A stretch of DNA of 64,000 nucleotides, from positions 18,787,115-18,851,114 of the forward strand of contig CM069604.1 in the NCBI GenBank assembly GCA_035771175.1, read 5' to 3'. The position numbers and the translations under genes are program-made. The stretch comes from Paratinospora sagittata. Its lineage: Eukaryota > Streptophyta > Magnoliopsida > Ranunculales > Menispermaceae. The notes under the pieces were generated by a model that ran no database searches, was not told the origin of the DNA, and worked only from the letters and a program-made list of their open reading frames with translations. This document shows positions 1 to 10,234 of the stretch, in pieces. Positions within the stretch are counted from its first letter, which is position 1. The number at the start of each line of letters is the position of its first letter.

Positions 1-1394
1 TTTTGCTCCTCATGATGTGCTTCACTCTCAAAATTGCTTGATAGTGATGATGTGGCCTTCTCACCCTTGTTATTCTTTTCAGCCCGTTCAACTTCCTTTC
101 CACTCTGGAGAGTGATAGCTTTACATTTCTCCTTGGGGTTGACTTGAGTGTTGCTAGGAAATGACCCTTGTTGTTGTGCATTGATGACTGAAGCAAGTCC
201 AATTTGCAATTCCATATTCTTCATCGAAGCTTCCAAGCTTTCTATCCTTGAATCAAATTTTGCGATATACCCACTTAAAAGCTCTTCCAAGGAAGATTTC
301 TTCTCTTGTGATGGCATAGATATACCTGGTGGTGGAGGATTTACAACATTCCTAGTGTTGGAATATGAGAAATTTTAATGATTTCTTATGTCCGGGTGAT
401 ATTGGTATGGGACTTGAGCATTGCTCCTATAGTTGTACCCCCGGTTATTCACGTAATTCACTTGCTCTTCAATGGTTCCTCCACTCAAATATCCCATGCT
501 TGTTGCCACTGCACTCTCAATGGATGGTTGTTTTGCACTTTGCATTGACGCAATTTGGTTAGAAAATGTGCCTAACTGTGCTGAAAGTGCAGTCATCGAA
601 TCGAGCTCAAGCACTCCAGCATATTTTCTCACCAAAGATCTCTCACTAGGAACTTCATATGTATTGGAAGCCATTTCTTCCAATAGGTTGAGAGCTCCCT
701 CAGCCGTCTTGCTCATTATAGTGCCACCAGCTGCGACTTCTACCAAAGTGCGTGTGGCCACTGTCATACCATTATAAAAAATATGAAGTTGCATCCATAC
801 TCCAAAGCCATGTTATGGGAACTTCCTCAACAACTTTTTAAACCGTTCCCATGCCTCATAAAGTGATTCAGTGTCCAACTGCTTAAACTGACCAATCTCT
901 ACTCGTATTTGAGCTATCTTTGTCGGTGGGAAAAACTTTTGGAGGAATTTCTGGATCAATTCATCCCATGTGGCAACACTCCCAGGTTGCAAGCCTTGCA
1001 ACCATGACTTGGCCTTGTCCCTCAGAGAGAATGGGAACAATCTTAGTCGAATCACATCTTTAGCCACACCATTGAACTTGACTATATCACACTTCTCCAA
1101 GAATGACTGTATATGGGTCTTCGGATCTTCTATTGGAGAGCCCCCGTACTGATGTTGTTGAACCATTGTGATTAACGCCAGCTTCAACTCGAAGTTATTT
1201 GCAGCAATGGGTGCTCTCACTATCCCAGAGCAATTATCAGTGATGACGGGCTTGAAGTAGTCCCGAAGAAGACGTTCATTATTTTCATGCTCCATTGCCT
1301 CTTGCTTCACTCTTCTTTCTCTTCACCTCTGTCCCAAAGTGTGCTCAATTTCAGGATCCAAGGGTACTAATTCAACACTTCTGGATCGCCGCAT
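1..1394 (-). pseudogene. Athila-like gag (element A), broken, runs off left edge
   Basis: Gag is the structural protein that packages retrotransposon RNA in cytoplasmic particles. Read on the minus strand, the first ATG is at 1394. About 23 codons later comes an in-frame TGA, then the conserved core (RDYFKPV; RLRLFPFSLRDKAKSWLQGL; LYEAWERFKKLLRKFP) at 1310-813, the segment FYNGMTVATRTLVEVAAGGT at 794-375, and a C-terminal part with NTQVNPKEKCKAITLQSGKE to the window edge. These blocks are typical of Athila/Tat gag of Ty3/gypsy elements. Frameshifts near 800 and 370 separate them, so the gene is dead. The same protein is encoded by element J at 51936-52727 on the other strand. Family assignment is firm; the missing remainder lies left of the window. 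Confidence 0.88.
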
Positions 1395-1518
1395 AAACTT
1401 CAATCAATACTTCAAAACAAAAACAAAGAAACAAATTCAAAAAGATTCAAAAAAATAAAATAATAGATTAAAATCAAAATCAATTACTAATGATATTGAT
1501 GAAATAAAAGTGAAACAA

Positions 1519-1536
1519 TCCCCGACAACGACGCCA
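1519..1536 (-). other. Primer binding site of element A (tRNA-Asp type)
   Basis: On the minus strand this reads TGGCGTCGTTGTCGGGGA. It matches the complement of the plant tRNA-Asp 3' end (TGGCGCCGTTGCCGGGGA) at 16 of 18 positions and lies 6 bases inside the LTR end, as in Athila-like elements. Confidence 0.85.
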
Positions 1537-1542
1537 AAAACT

Positions 1543-2931
1543 TGTTCCGATAAATTCACTTTCGCAAGTGTACAAATAGTCAAGTTATAATAAATCCGAG
1601 GTGAGTCGGGTTATCGTATCCACAGGAATTGTTTACCTCACCAATTACAATTTTCACTAATTTCTAACTTTATCTAGTAATCAAACTATAGAGATTTAAA
1701 TGAATTAAAATCAAATGTAACTAATTTAAACTAAACGAATTATGAGAAAAATCAATATATGGGAAAATCTAGATAATCAACTTCACCTAACCTTTCAATT
1801 TTGTAATTTAGACGTGTATAGTATTAAATCAATTTCTTAGTTTATAAGTCAAAATCCTCTCGTCTCTAATTCCCTCTCTCAAGTGCCGAATTAGAACGTA
1901 TCATTAAGATTAAGATTCGGTCTCTCGATAAAACCCTAATTCCTAACAACCCATTAAACTCTGTGATTTTCCTACAACTTCACGAAACCTTGTAAACCTC
2001 TCGATTCTACAACGAAGTCATGTCATAATCCCCTAGTTCCAACCTAGAAAACTTTCTCTCGAGTGCCGCCTTCCAAGTCTAAAATCATTCGATTTGTGGC
2101 CAAGAAACCGAAAGCATTAAGAATATGGAATTATAAATAAGCTATGGAAATTTCATTGAAGCTAAATAAAATCTAATATTAAACCATAATATTCAAGTTA
2201 GGATTCGTATCCTCTCTAGAACAATAGATTAGTTCACACTTTGAATGATCAAAACACAAAACATGGAGAAAAACTCTAAAGTAAGCATGACTATCAAATT
2301 AGAAATATTGGAACTTGAATCTTCCTCCGTGCTTCTGAACCCGAATCTTCGCGTTCCTTCCCTCCTAGCCATCTTGTCTATTCTCCCGTGTGTTCTCCTC
2401 GAAAAGCCTTAAAATTTGCTATATTATATGACCCTCGTTGTCCATCCGAAATCGAAATTAGAAAGTCTAGAAAATTCCCAAATCGCAACCTAGGGATATC
2501 CAGCGTCGCGGCACCCCGACACTCGCGGCGCCCCGACAAGTGTTTCCAACGCCACGAGTAGCGTCGTGGCACCCAGAACCTCAACTGTTGCACCTGATTT
2601 GTGGACTTAGGCAATTTTTGCCTCTTTTCTGCTAGCCATCTTTATGCTTGTCCTTTGCCACTTCTTGTACATGTTCTTCTCATCCAAATCCATGACTACT
2701 GCATCCAAACACCTACAAAACAAAGCAGATTAAAGTAATAACTCACTCAAATGTAAATTAGATCAAATTTATTAACTAATCAACTGAAATAATGCATAAA
2801 AACCAAATTAATCTAGACTAATAATTGCATCAAAACTAACATAAACACATGAAACTAATGCATAAAATGTCCTAAAACATGCTCTATAACCTATCTAAAT
2901 ATGAAACTATCACTTACAATGACAATTATCA
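1543..2931 (-). repeat. 5' LTR of Athila-like element A
   Basis: The 1389-bp LTR starts TGATAATTGTC at 2931 and ends CGGAACA at 1543, next to the primer site. It aligns along its length with the LTR of J (50309-51749) and solo LTR S (22258-23804), sharing the start TGATA, a GC-rich block, a TATA-like ATATAATATAG just downstream of that block, and the end. The element inserted into the integrase gene of G0, which resumes at 2932. The second target-site copy is outside the window. Confidence 0.85.
2500..2572 (-). repeat. CG-rich repeat module in LTR A
   Basis: Three imperfect copies of a GGTGCCGCGACGCT / GGCGCCGCGAGTGTC type unit sit in otherwise AT-rich LTR sequence, just upstream of the TATA-like box in element orientation. 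The unit is close to the perfect palindrome GCGCCGCGGCGC found at the same place in LTR J. Confidence 0.6.
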
Positions 2932-3571
2932 GGCTACTGTTGGTATGGCACCCTTCAAGGTTCTATAGAGTAGACCTTGTAGATCTCTTACTTGCTGGTA
3001 CGAGGTTGGGGTGTCACAGTTATTGGGACCAATTGTTATTATAGATGACACAAAAAAGATTAAACAGATAAAAAAAAAGTTGAAGACAACCCAAGATCAT
3101 CAAAAGAGTTATTTTGATAAGAGGCCTAGACCTCTAGAGTTTTCAGTGGGAGACCAGGTTTTGTTGAAGGTTTCTCCAATGAAAGGCCAAATGAGATTCA
3201 GGGTTAAAGGAAAGCTTGCAGTGCAATTTGTACGACCATTTGAGATCCTTGAGAGGCTTGGTCCATTGGCTTAATGACTTGCTCTGTCATCACAGTTGGT
3301 TGGTGTCCACAATGTTTTCCATGTGTCTATGTTAAGGAAATATCACCCAGATCCCACTCATTTCTTTGATGTAACTCAATTGCAAGTTGGGGAAGACACG
3401 ACATATCCAGAACAACTGATTCAAATTGTAGCCAAACGAGTTCAAAAATTCAGGAACAAACAGATTCCACAGGTTAAGATCAGATGGAAGTTTCATGACA
3501 ATAAAGAGCAAACTTGGGAGTGAGAAGATCAAATGCAGGAGCAGTTTCTAGATTTGATCGCCACTTGAGGT
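2932..3571 (+). pseudogene. G0 integrase C-terminus with chromodomain-like tail, broken
   Basis: This is the end of a Ty3/gypsy pol gene that begins abruptly at the A insertion. It starts in the integrase motif VGMAPFKVL, hits a TAG, and continues through a stretch ending in VGDQVLLKVSP, KGKLAVQFVRPFEILE (to about 3274). After a frameshift it goes on as HNVFHVSMLRKYHPDP and VKIRWKFHDNKEQTWE (to 3523). These are the post-catalytic integrase segment and the region that carries a chromodomain-like fold in chromoviruses. At least two stops and a frameshift show it is inactive. The order of blocks matches the ends of pol in G1 and H. Everything upstream of VGMAPF is absent in this window. Confidence 0.85.
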
Positions 3572-3620
3572 ATATTCCTTGATTTAAATTTCGAGGACAA
3601 AATCCCTTAAGTTGGGGAGA

Positions 3621-3792
3621 TTTAACGCCCCGTATGTACAAATCAAACCCGTACGTTGACTTATATGTATTGTCAGGCATATTTGTACTCGTATATGTAT
3701 GTGTATGGCCTTAGAATAGGCTGAATGTGTGTATATAAGGGTGGTAGGTGTACTTAGACCCTACATATAGCATGAAAACCCAACACTTAGTG
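3621..3792 (+). repeat. G0 3' LTR, left part
   Basis: After a purine-rich tract (AAGTTGGGGAGA, 3609-3620) a sequence begins TTTAACGCCCCGTATG, probably a mutated TGTAACGCC LTR start. A TATA-like TATATAAG lies near 3733. G1 interrupts it at 3793; it resumes at 8808. Confidence 0.65.
3788..3792. other. Target-site duplication of G1, left (TAGTG)
   Basis: TAGTG directly precedes the G1 LTR start TGTAATACCC and is repeated exactly at 8803-8807 after the LTR end TGTGACA. Confidence 0.92.
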
Positions 3793-4177
3793 TGTAATAC
3801 CCTGTATTTCACAAAAAAAAAAAAAAAAAAAAAAAATACTATTTGAAATTTTTACTATTTGGGCAACGCCCGAACGTTCAGGCGCAATGCCAGAACGTTC
3901 AGGCGCATGCCAGAACGTTCAGGCATTGCGCCTGAACGTTCAAGCGCATGCCAGAACGTTCAGGCGCATGCCAGAACGTTCAGGCATGCCAGAACGTTCA
4001 GGCGCCTGCCAGAACGTTCAGGCGCCTGCCAGAACGTTCAGGCGCCATGCCAGAACGTTCAGGCGCCATGCCAGAACGTTCAGGCGCCATGCCAGAACGT
4101 TCAGGCGCCATGCCAGAACGTTCAGGCGCATGCCAGAACGTTCAGGCGCATGCCAGAACGTTCAGGCGCAATGCCAG
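3793..4177 (+). repeat. Truncated 5' LTR of G1
   Basis: It begins TGTAATACCCTGTATTTCAC followed by a run of 24 A, as in the 3' LTR (20 A there), then the repeat array. It stops at ATGCCAG (4171-4177), where coding sequence begins. About 1 kb present in the 3' LTR is missing. Confidence 0.9.
3871..4177 (+). repeat. Tandem 20/21-bp GAACGTTC array, 5' copy
   Basis: Fifteen copies of the palindrome GAACGTTC occur in units of the form CAGGCGCATGCCAGAACGTT. Units are 20 or 21 bp through CGCA, CGCAA, CGCC or CGCCA variants. One unit near 3923-3945 is inverted. No stop falls in any forward frame, because a 20-bp period cycles through all three. The longest forward frame runs on into the RT gene. Confidence 0.95.
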
Positions 4178-4998
4178 CTCTGTACCCTCCTGAAGTACGC
4201 GATGTTCCAGTCGTATCTGAATTCCCTACCGTTTTTCTTAATGGCCTTCCTGGTCTACCTCCAGTTAGGGAATTCGATTTTGAGATCAACCTCGTACCTG
4301 CGACAGGGCCTATCTCAATTCCACCATACAGAATGTCAAATGTTGAACTGGTCGAATTAGACAAACAACTTAAGGATTTAGAGCGTAATGGCTTCATCCG
4401 AAAGAGTTCATCACCCTGGGGCGCTCCAGTTCTGTTTGTTCGCAAAAAGGATGGTTCGTTACGACTTTGCATCGATTATCGCAAGTTGAATAACGTCACC
4501 ATCAAGAACAGATATCCGTTGCCCAGGATCGATGACTTATTCGACCAACTTCGAGCAGCCAAATACTTCTCTAAGATTGATTTACGGTCCGGTTATCACC
4601 AACTCCGGATCCGGGAGTCAGACATCACCAAGACGGCGTTCAGAACTCGGTACGGTCATTACGAATTCTTAGTTATGCCGTTCGGCCTAACAAATGCACC
4701 TGCTGCATTCATGGATTTGATGAATCGCATATTCAGGTTATACTTAGACCGGTTCGTGGTGGTTTTTGTCGACGACATCTTGATATATTCCTCAACCGAG
4801 GAAGACCATAAACTATATTTGAAGATCGTCCTCCAGACCTTACAAAGACACCAACTGTATGCAAAGTTGAGTAAGTGCGAATTTTGGGCGCAGAGAGTTC
4901 AATTCCTCGGCCATGTAGTTTCAGGCAATGGCATTGAGGTCAATCCTTCTAAGGTTGAAGCAGTCTTAAACTGGAAACAGCCTACCACTGTTACTTAG
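4178..4998 (+). pseudogene. G1 reverse transcriptase
   Basis: This is the RNA-dependent DNA polymerase that copies element RNA to cDNA. The reading frame enters from the LTR repeat array at 3859 and is open to a TAG at 4996-4998. Visible in order: the protease-RT linker ([16 protein letters not shown]), [68 protein letters not shown], the catalytic FVDD within [11 protein letters not shown], and [10 protein letters not shown]. The TAG falls in the linker to RNase H, where relatives keep TEIRSFLG. The catalytic core looks intact. No native start codon remains because gag and protease are deleted, so the fused repeat peptide is an accident of the deletion. Confidence 0.92.
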
Positions 4999-5727
4999 AT
5001 TAGGAGTTTTCTTGGTTTGGCTGGCTATTACAGACGATTCATTAAGGACTTCTCAAAGATTGCTGAACCTATGACCAAGCTCACTCGAAAAGACGTGCGC
5101 TTCATCTGGAATCCCGCCTGTGAAGCATCATTTCAGGAATTGAAGAAACGCCTCACGACGGCACCTGTACTTATCACTCCAAGAAATGGAATTGGTTTTT
5201 CATTATACACCGATGCCTCTCTCCAAGGCTTAGGTGCCGTACTAATGCAAGACGGCCAAGTTGTTGCATATGCCTCCAGGCAACTGAAGATTCATGAGGG
5301 TAATTACCCAACCCATGACTTGGAACTTGCAGCTGTTGTGTTTGCACTTAAATTATGGCGTCATTACCTTTACGGTGAACGGTTCGAGGTTTTCTCAGAT
5401 CACAAGAGTCTTAAGTACATATACACTCAGAGAGACCTAAACCTCCGCCAAAGAAGATGGTTGGAATTCTTGAAAGACTATGACTTCCAACTCCAGTACC
5501 ATCCCGGAAAGGCCAATGTTGTGGCCGATGCTTTGAGTAGAAAATCTTTTGTTGCTTGCACTCTTAACTATGAAATGGGGAAGTTGGCTACAGAGATGGA
5601 CAACTTTAACCTCCAGTTGAACGAAGAAGGACCACGCCCACGACTCTCTCAATTGTCCGCTACCTCTGACCTCGTTCGCAAGATTTCAGCTACTCAAGCC
5701 AATGACCCTATGTTAATGGAGAAATGA
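4999..5727 (+). pseudogene. G1 RNase H domain
   Basis: RNase H removes the RNA strand during reverse transcription. In the same frame as the RT after its [86 protein letters not shown] and [12 protein letters not shown]. The acidic residues in TDAS, the DLELA stretch, SDHK and VADALS match the family pattern. The block ends at a TGA (5725-5727), where relatives continue into the integrase zinc finger in the same frame, so the TGA is an in-frame lesion rather than a natural end. Confidence 0.9.
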
Positions 5728-6702
5728 GCACTTCTACTCAGCGGGCAAGACTTTCCTCATTGGTCAGTCTCTGACGACGGAGCCGTTTTCTATAAAAAAC
5801 GTCTTTGTCTTCCGAACGATCCCGAGGTTCGGAAAGACGTGCTTACTGAGATGCACTGTTCGAGATACGCTATGCATCCTGGGGGTGACAAGATGTACCA
5901 GGATATCAAGCGACAATTCTGGTTTTCTGGGATGAAGAAGGCAATTGCCGACTTCGTTGCTCGATGTCTTGTTTGCCAGAAAGTTAAGGCAGAACGCAGA
6001 CTTCCCTCTGGCCTTCTCCAGCCGTTACCTATTGGAGAATGGAAATGGGAGAACATCGCAATGGATTTTGTTACAGCCTTACCTCGAAATAATAAAGGGC
6101 AAGATGCTATCTGGGTTATCATTGACAGACTTACCAAGTCTGCACACTTCTTGCCAATAAAGTTCACGGATACTCCCGCCAAACTTGCAGAACTATATGA
6201 AAGAGAGATCGTACGCCTTCATGGCATACCACTCACGATCGTCTCTGATCGAGACCCTCGCTTCACATCAAACTTTTGGAAAAGCTTCCAAACTAGAATG
6301 GGTTCAAAGATCACTATAAGCACAGCCTTCCACCCTCAGACTGATGGGCAGTCAGAACGGCTTATCCAAATCTTAGAAGACATGCTACGATGCTGCATTT
6401 TGGACTTTACTAACGGATGGGCAAAGTATTTACATCTAGCTGAGTTTGCATACAACAACAGCTACCAAACTAGTATCGGCATGGCACCATACGAGGCTCT
6501 CTATGGTCGGCCTTGCAGATCTCCGGTATGCTGGTTAGATATGGCAGACCGACCGCAGTTGGGCCCTGAACTAGTTCAAGATACTTCTGAGAAGATCACA
6601 CTAGTAAAGGAACGACTTCGTGTTGCACAAAGTCGACAGAAGAGCTATGCTGACAAACGGCGACAGCCTCTGGAATTTGATAAGGGGACAAACGCTTACT
6701 AG
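5728..6702 (+). pseudogene. G1 integrase
   Basis: Integrase inserts the cDNA into chromosomes. An HHCC zinc-finger region (HCSRYAMHPGGDKMYQDIKR then CLVCQKVKAE) is followed by the catalytic core: MDFVTALPR, VSDRDPRFTSNFW and HPQTDGQSERLIQILEDML. These carry the D, D and E of the D,D-35-E triad, and all three are present. FAYNNSYQTSIGMAPYEALY and GRPCRSPVCW complete the core. Near 6690 a frameshift ends this frame at a TAG (6700-6702), and the tail continues in another frame. The domain is well preserved compared with H. Confidence 0.92.
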
Positions 6703-7091
6703 TTGTCAAACGCTTTGGGAACAAAGGAAAGCTCTCCCCGTGGTATATCGGTCCATTTCCGATCATTGAACGTATTGGCAAACTTGCATATCGTCTGTCC
6801 CTTCCATCGTCCATGCCTAAGGTTCATGACGTTTTTCATGTATCTATGCTTCGCAAGTATCGTCCTGATCCTTCGCATATCATCCCTTTAGTCGAGGTTC
6901 GGGTTGAGGAAGGAAATACGTATCAAGAGAAAGCAATACAGATTTTAGATAGAAAAACTCACGACCTACGGAGACGTAGCATACCACTTGTGAAAGTGCT
7001 CTGGGATCACCACGGCATAGAGGAAGCTACATGGGAACTAGAATCCACAATTAAACAGAAATACCCTGAATTATTTTCTAGTACCACCTGA
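6703..7091 (+). pseudogene. G1 integrase C-terminal / chromodomain-like tail
   Basis: This is the shifted-frame continuation of integrase: VHDVFHVSMLRKYRPDPSH, then VEVRVEEGNTYQEKAIQILD and VKVLWDHHGIEEATWELE, ending in a TGA after SSTT at 7089-7091. The last segment (about 50 residues with VLW...ATWE) has the pattern of the chromodomain-like fold of plant chromoviruses, thought to guide integration to heterochromatin. It is in the same order as in G0 and H. Confidence 0.85.
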
Positions 7092-7314
7092 CGATGTGAT
7101 ACATTGTATTATTTTCACTTATAAATACCAGGATGAAACATTGTTTACACTTATCTTCATACATTGTTTCACTTGAATAACTACGCAGATATCTGAAAAT
7201 CATATCAATGGATATCGTGATGCACACACGCCGTGACTCCTTAGCAACCTGCGGCTACTTCGCAAGCCATACCCCTCATCCATACTTGACTTGATTTCGA
7301 GGGCGAGATCCCTT

Positions 7315-7328
7315 TAAGGGGGGTAGAG
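7315..7328 (+). other. Polypurine tract of G1
   Basis: AAGGGGGGTAGAG lies directly before the 3' LTR start. It is the expected plus-strand primer for second-strand cDNA synthesis. Confidence 0.8.
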
Positions 7329-8802
7329 TGTAATACCCTGTATTTCACAAAAAAAAAAAAAAAAAAAATACTATTTGAAATTTTTACTATTTGGGCAACG
7401 CCCGAACGTTCAGGCGCGTGCCAGAACGTTTAGACGCGTGCCAGAACGTTTAGACGCGTGACAGAACGTTCAGGCGCGTGCCAGAACGTTCAGGCGCAAT
7501 GCCAGAACGTTCAGGCGCAATGCCAGAACGTTCAGGCGCATGCCAGAACGTTCAGGCGCATGCCAGAACGTTCAGGCGCAATGCCAGAACGTTCAGGCGC
7601 AATGCCAGAACGTTCAGGCGCCTGCCAGAACGTTCAGGCGCCTGCCAGAACGTTCAGGCGCCATGCCAGAACGTTCAGGCGCCATGCCAGAACGTTCAGG
7701 CGCATGCCAGAACGTTCAGGCGCCATGCCAGAACGTTCAGGCGCAATGCCAGAACGTTCAGGCGCATAAGAAACCTCCTCATTTCTCATTCCTCACACCA
7801 AATCACCTTCTCTTGTGATTTTTCTTCTCCTTTCCACGCATTCTAAGTTTTTAGTCTTTGAGACTCCCGGTGCGGTGCAACGAAGTTCTGTCCGAAGAAA
7901 AACACCAGATCTGAAGGTGGGGAACGAAACATAGGTTTGCGTGTTTCATAACTTTTATTAAAGTTTACATTCAATTATTATTATGTCTACTATTCATTTA
8001 CACTGCATTATGTCATATAATGGCTTAACCTTGCACGTCGTGATACCGACCCTGATAAGGATCACTAGACGTTGCCAAAGTCAGTATAAATGTCAAGAAA
8101 AGACCAGACTAGTAGACTAAACTAGTTCATGCATTGGCATCATACATATCACCACCTAGGGACGTATATGGTTTATGACTCATAGAATAGTTAGAAGCAT
8201 TGCTCACTATTCATATTATTTCTCTGGAGAGGGACGTACATGAGAACTCGGCTACGCCGGGGAGGGACACCAGTACGTGAATCCAGAGCATCGTTCCTGA
8301 GGAGGGACGTACAGTGAGAACCTGGCTACGCCCGGGGAAGGACACCTGTACGTGAACTCAGGCGATGTACGCTCATCAAACCATTAATACGTGACGGTGT
8401 CATGCATACATACATATTGATTGATTATGATGCTTACATGTGTATTTAAGATATTTGATATTGAAGTATGCTTTATTAATTGTTATACTCATGCATTATT
8501 TACCCACTGAGCGCGTTAAGCTCACTCCAATATTATCAAATCTTTCACAGAAAATTAGGGTGGACTGGGTGCAGGTTATGGGGCCCACATTTTGTACCCT
8601 TTGTATGAATCATTGGGGATTTTGGGAGTATGTTCCCTTGACCATTTTATGTACAAAAGTATTCTGAATTATATGAAATCAGATTTGTACTGTGTATTGT
8701 ATTTCCGCTGCGCACTCTGTTATTACCATTATGATTGTTCCAAATGCGCGCCCCGTCCGAGAGTGTACCGCCGGTTTAGGCGCGTCCGGGCGGGGTGTGA
8801 CA
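7329..8802 (+). repeat. 3' LTR of G1 (full length)
   Basis: The 1474-bp LTR runs from TGTAATACCC to GGTGTGACA and holds the 20/21-bp array at its start. Downstream are two similar blocks around 8225-8350 with the motif GAGGGACGTACA(T/G)GAGAAC. L at 52728 is a related but truncated LTR without the array. Confidence 0.92.
7404..7766 (+). repeat. Tandem 20/21-bp GAACGTTC array, 3' copy
   Basis: Eighteen GAACGTT copies against fifteen in the 5' LTR. Early units carry CGCGTG and GTTTAGACG variants not seen in the 5' array, so the two arrays have diverged in copy number and content. Confidence 0.95.
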
Positions 8803-8807
8803 TAGTG

Positions 8808-9171
8808 AAATTTTCACTTGGAACCTTGAGAAACGTGTTTCTGTAGGGAAAACTAGATAGTAGAGTTTTCTGAAAATTTTTAGAGAAACGCGTTCCTTAA
8901 AGGGAAATGAAACGCGAGAGCATAATCTTCTTAAATTTCTCAGAGAAACGCGTTTCTCATTGAATTTTTAAAGAAAACTCATTTTTTGGGCAGTGAGGAA
9001 ACGCGTTCCCTGGGGGAGAAACTCGTTTCTCTGCGGGCCAGACAAGTTGAAAACTGGTCGGCGTGGCAGTTTCTGTGAGATTAAAAGACTTTTTCTGGAC
9101 TTTTCTTGTTCATTTGCAATAGAAGGAACTGGAGAGACCCAGAGGAACGAAAGGAGAAGAAGAGGATCAAC
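8808..9171 (+). repeat. G0 3' LTR, right part, with GAAACGCGTTTC palindromes
   Basis: G0 sequence resumes after the G1 target-site copy. It has five near-palindromes, GAAACGTGTTTC (8830), GAAACGCGTTCC (8885), GAAACGCGTTTC (8945), GAAACGCGTTCC (8998) and GAAACTCGTTTC (9018), the first four about 55 bp apart. It is cut at about 9171 by family C sequence. Confidence 0.6.
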
Positions 9172-9244
9172 TTATTATCCATTCTTCGAAATGGTCTATA
9201 CAAAACAAAGGTGGTCTATGTAGACTTCCTGACATTGATGCCAT
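9172..9244 (-). pseudogene. Family C gag, N-terminal remnant
   Basis: Minus-strand ATG at 9244 gives MASMSGSLHRPPLF followed by HFEEW. It matches the start of the family C gag at 59600 (RPPLF, WFEDW) and the F-block gag at 49230 (GPPLF). Homology is lost at about 9172. It lies 40 bases downstream of a primer site, the normal layout, so this is the beginning of an element whose remainder is gone. Confidence 0.7.
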
Positions 9245-9284
9245 TGATATCAGGGAAATGGTTAGATTTCCTAACGAGCAACTT

Positions 9285-9296
9285 GCTCTGATACCA
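9285..9296 (-). other. Primer binding site (tRNA-iMet) of family C
   Basis: The minus strand reads TGGTATCAGAGC, a perfect match to the initiator tRNA-Met primer site of plant copia elements, two bases from the LTR end. Confidence 0.9.
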
Positions 9297-9479
9297 CTTG
9301 TTGGCCCATGTGTGTCCAAGAGGGGGGTGAATTGGACACTTAGACAAATTAAAAATTAATACAATGGCAAACAATAAAGTGCAGAATCAAATGAAATTGA
9401 CACAATAGATTTATAATGGTTCCAATTTTTGCCTACCTCCACTACCTAACCTCCTCAGCTAGGATTTGAAAAACTCCAC

Positions 9480-9665
9480 TAACGGATCTTCTTCACAAGT
9501 GTAGGCCAAACCTTTACAGGCTAGAGACTACCTAAACCTTCTCAACTTACAAGCTTCAAAACAAACATACAGGCTAGAGAACTACATATACCTTCTCAAC
9601 TTACGGGCTTGAGAACAACCTAAGTGCTCAACTTCACGGGTTTGAGCAAACCACTGTCTTAGGTA
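9480..9665 (-). repeat. R/U5 hairpin-unit array, LTR C1
   Basis: Repeated units can form stems, for example TTCTCAA...TTGAGAA and TGCTCAA...TTGAGCA (plus-strand reading), with CTTACGGG or CTTCACGGG in the loops. The two units differ by a compensating pair of changes. Confidence 0.65.
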
Positions 9666-10036
9666 CAAGATAAAGTGAAATCAGTAGTTCATATAACTAC
9701 TTTTACAATACTTAATACATTTACAAGAAATATGAAACGAAGTACAACTGTGTCCTATGAACTATCTCTCAAATTTCTCCCCCAGCAAGTAATGATATGA
9801 GGTTTAAAATTGTGCTGAAAATTTGAGTGAAAAAAGTTCTCTTTTCTTGAAACACATTTTCAATGAAATAGATAAAGTGTAAGCTCAATATGAAAATATT
9901 TTGAATGAAACTTGTTTCCAAGACAACACTTTGAAAAACAATTTAACTTTGAAAAAATGATTTGAAAAGTCAACTAACTTCCAAAAGTAATGGCTCGAGA
10001 ATTTTTGGTGTTATGTGATTTGAATCTAAGTATTGG

Positions 10037-10044
10037 TATATATA
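10037..10044 (-). promoter_or_regulatory. TATA-like box of LTR C1
   Basis: TATATATA lies between the U3 array (upstream in element orientation) and the hairpin array (downstream). The equivalent in D is at 44396-44403. Confidence 0.5.
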
Positions 10045-10234
10045 GACTTAGTTGAGATAAAGTGGTTGAGCATTTGATTTGAATTTCAAATATGAACGTT
10101 TGCTCTCAACGACTTTAATATTTCATGAAAATGGCAAGTCTGGTTCTTAAGAAATAGTTATGATACAATTTTGATAACATGAATAAGTGGCCTAATGTTC
10201 AATCAGCGGCCTGGCTCATAAAACCAACGTCTGT

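Larger units (their letters stand above)
3793..8802 (+). mobile_element. G1: internally deleted Ty3/gypsy chromovirus-like element
   Basis: The 5010-bp element is bounded by TG...CA ends and the TSD TAGTG. Order: truncated 5' LTR (3793-4177), reverse transcriptase, RNase H, integrase, C-terminal tail, polypurine tract, full 3' LTR (7329-8802). The rest of the 5' LTR, the primer site, gag and protease are missing in one deletion at about 4177. It sits in the older element G0. Pol order RT-RH-INT with a tail after the integrase assigns it to Ty3/gypsy. Stops at 4996 and 5725 and a frameshift near 6690 make it non-autonomous. Confidence 0.93.

Noticed and set aside
3859..4177. Long repeat-peptide reading frames ([18 protein letters not shown]) as a real repetitive protein gene
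   Set aside because: The frames exist only because a 20/21-bp DNA repeat lacks stops; the same DNA lies at the LTR position in the 3' copy and no start, promoter or conserved protein supports a gene.
3871..7766. The GAACGTTC arrays as a CRISPR array
   Set aside because: Units are contiguous with no unique spacers, they sit inside LTRs of a plant retrotransposon, and no cas-like gene is present.
8741..8802. GC-rich end of the G1 LTR as organelle-derived DNA
   Set aside because: It is bounded by the LTR end and target duplication, and no organelle gene is recognisable.
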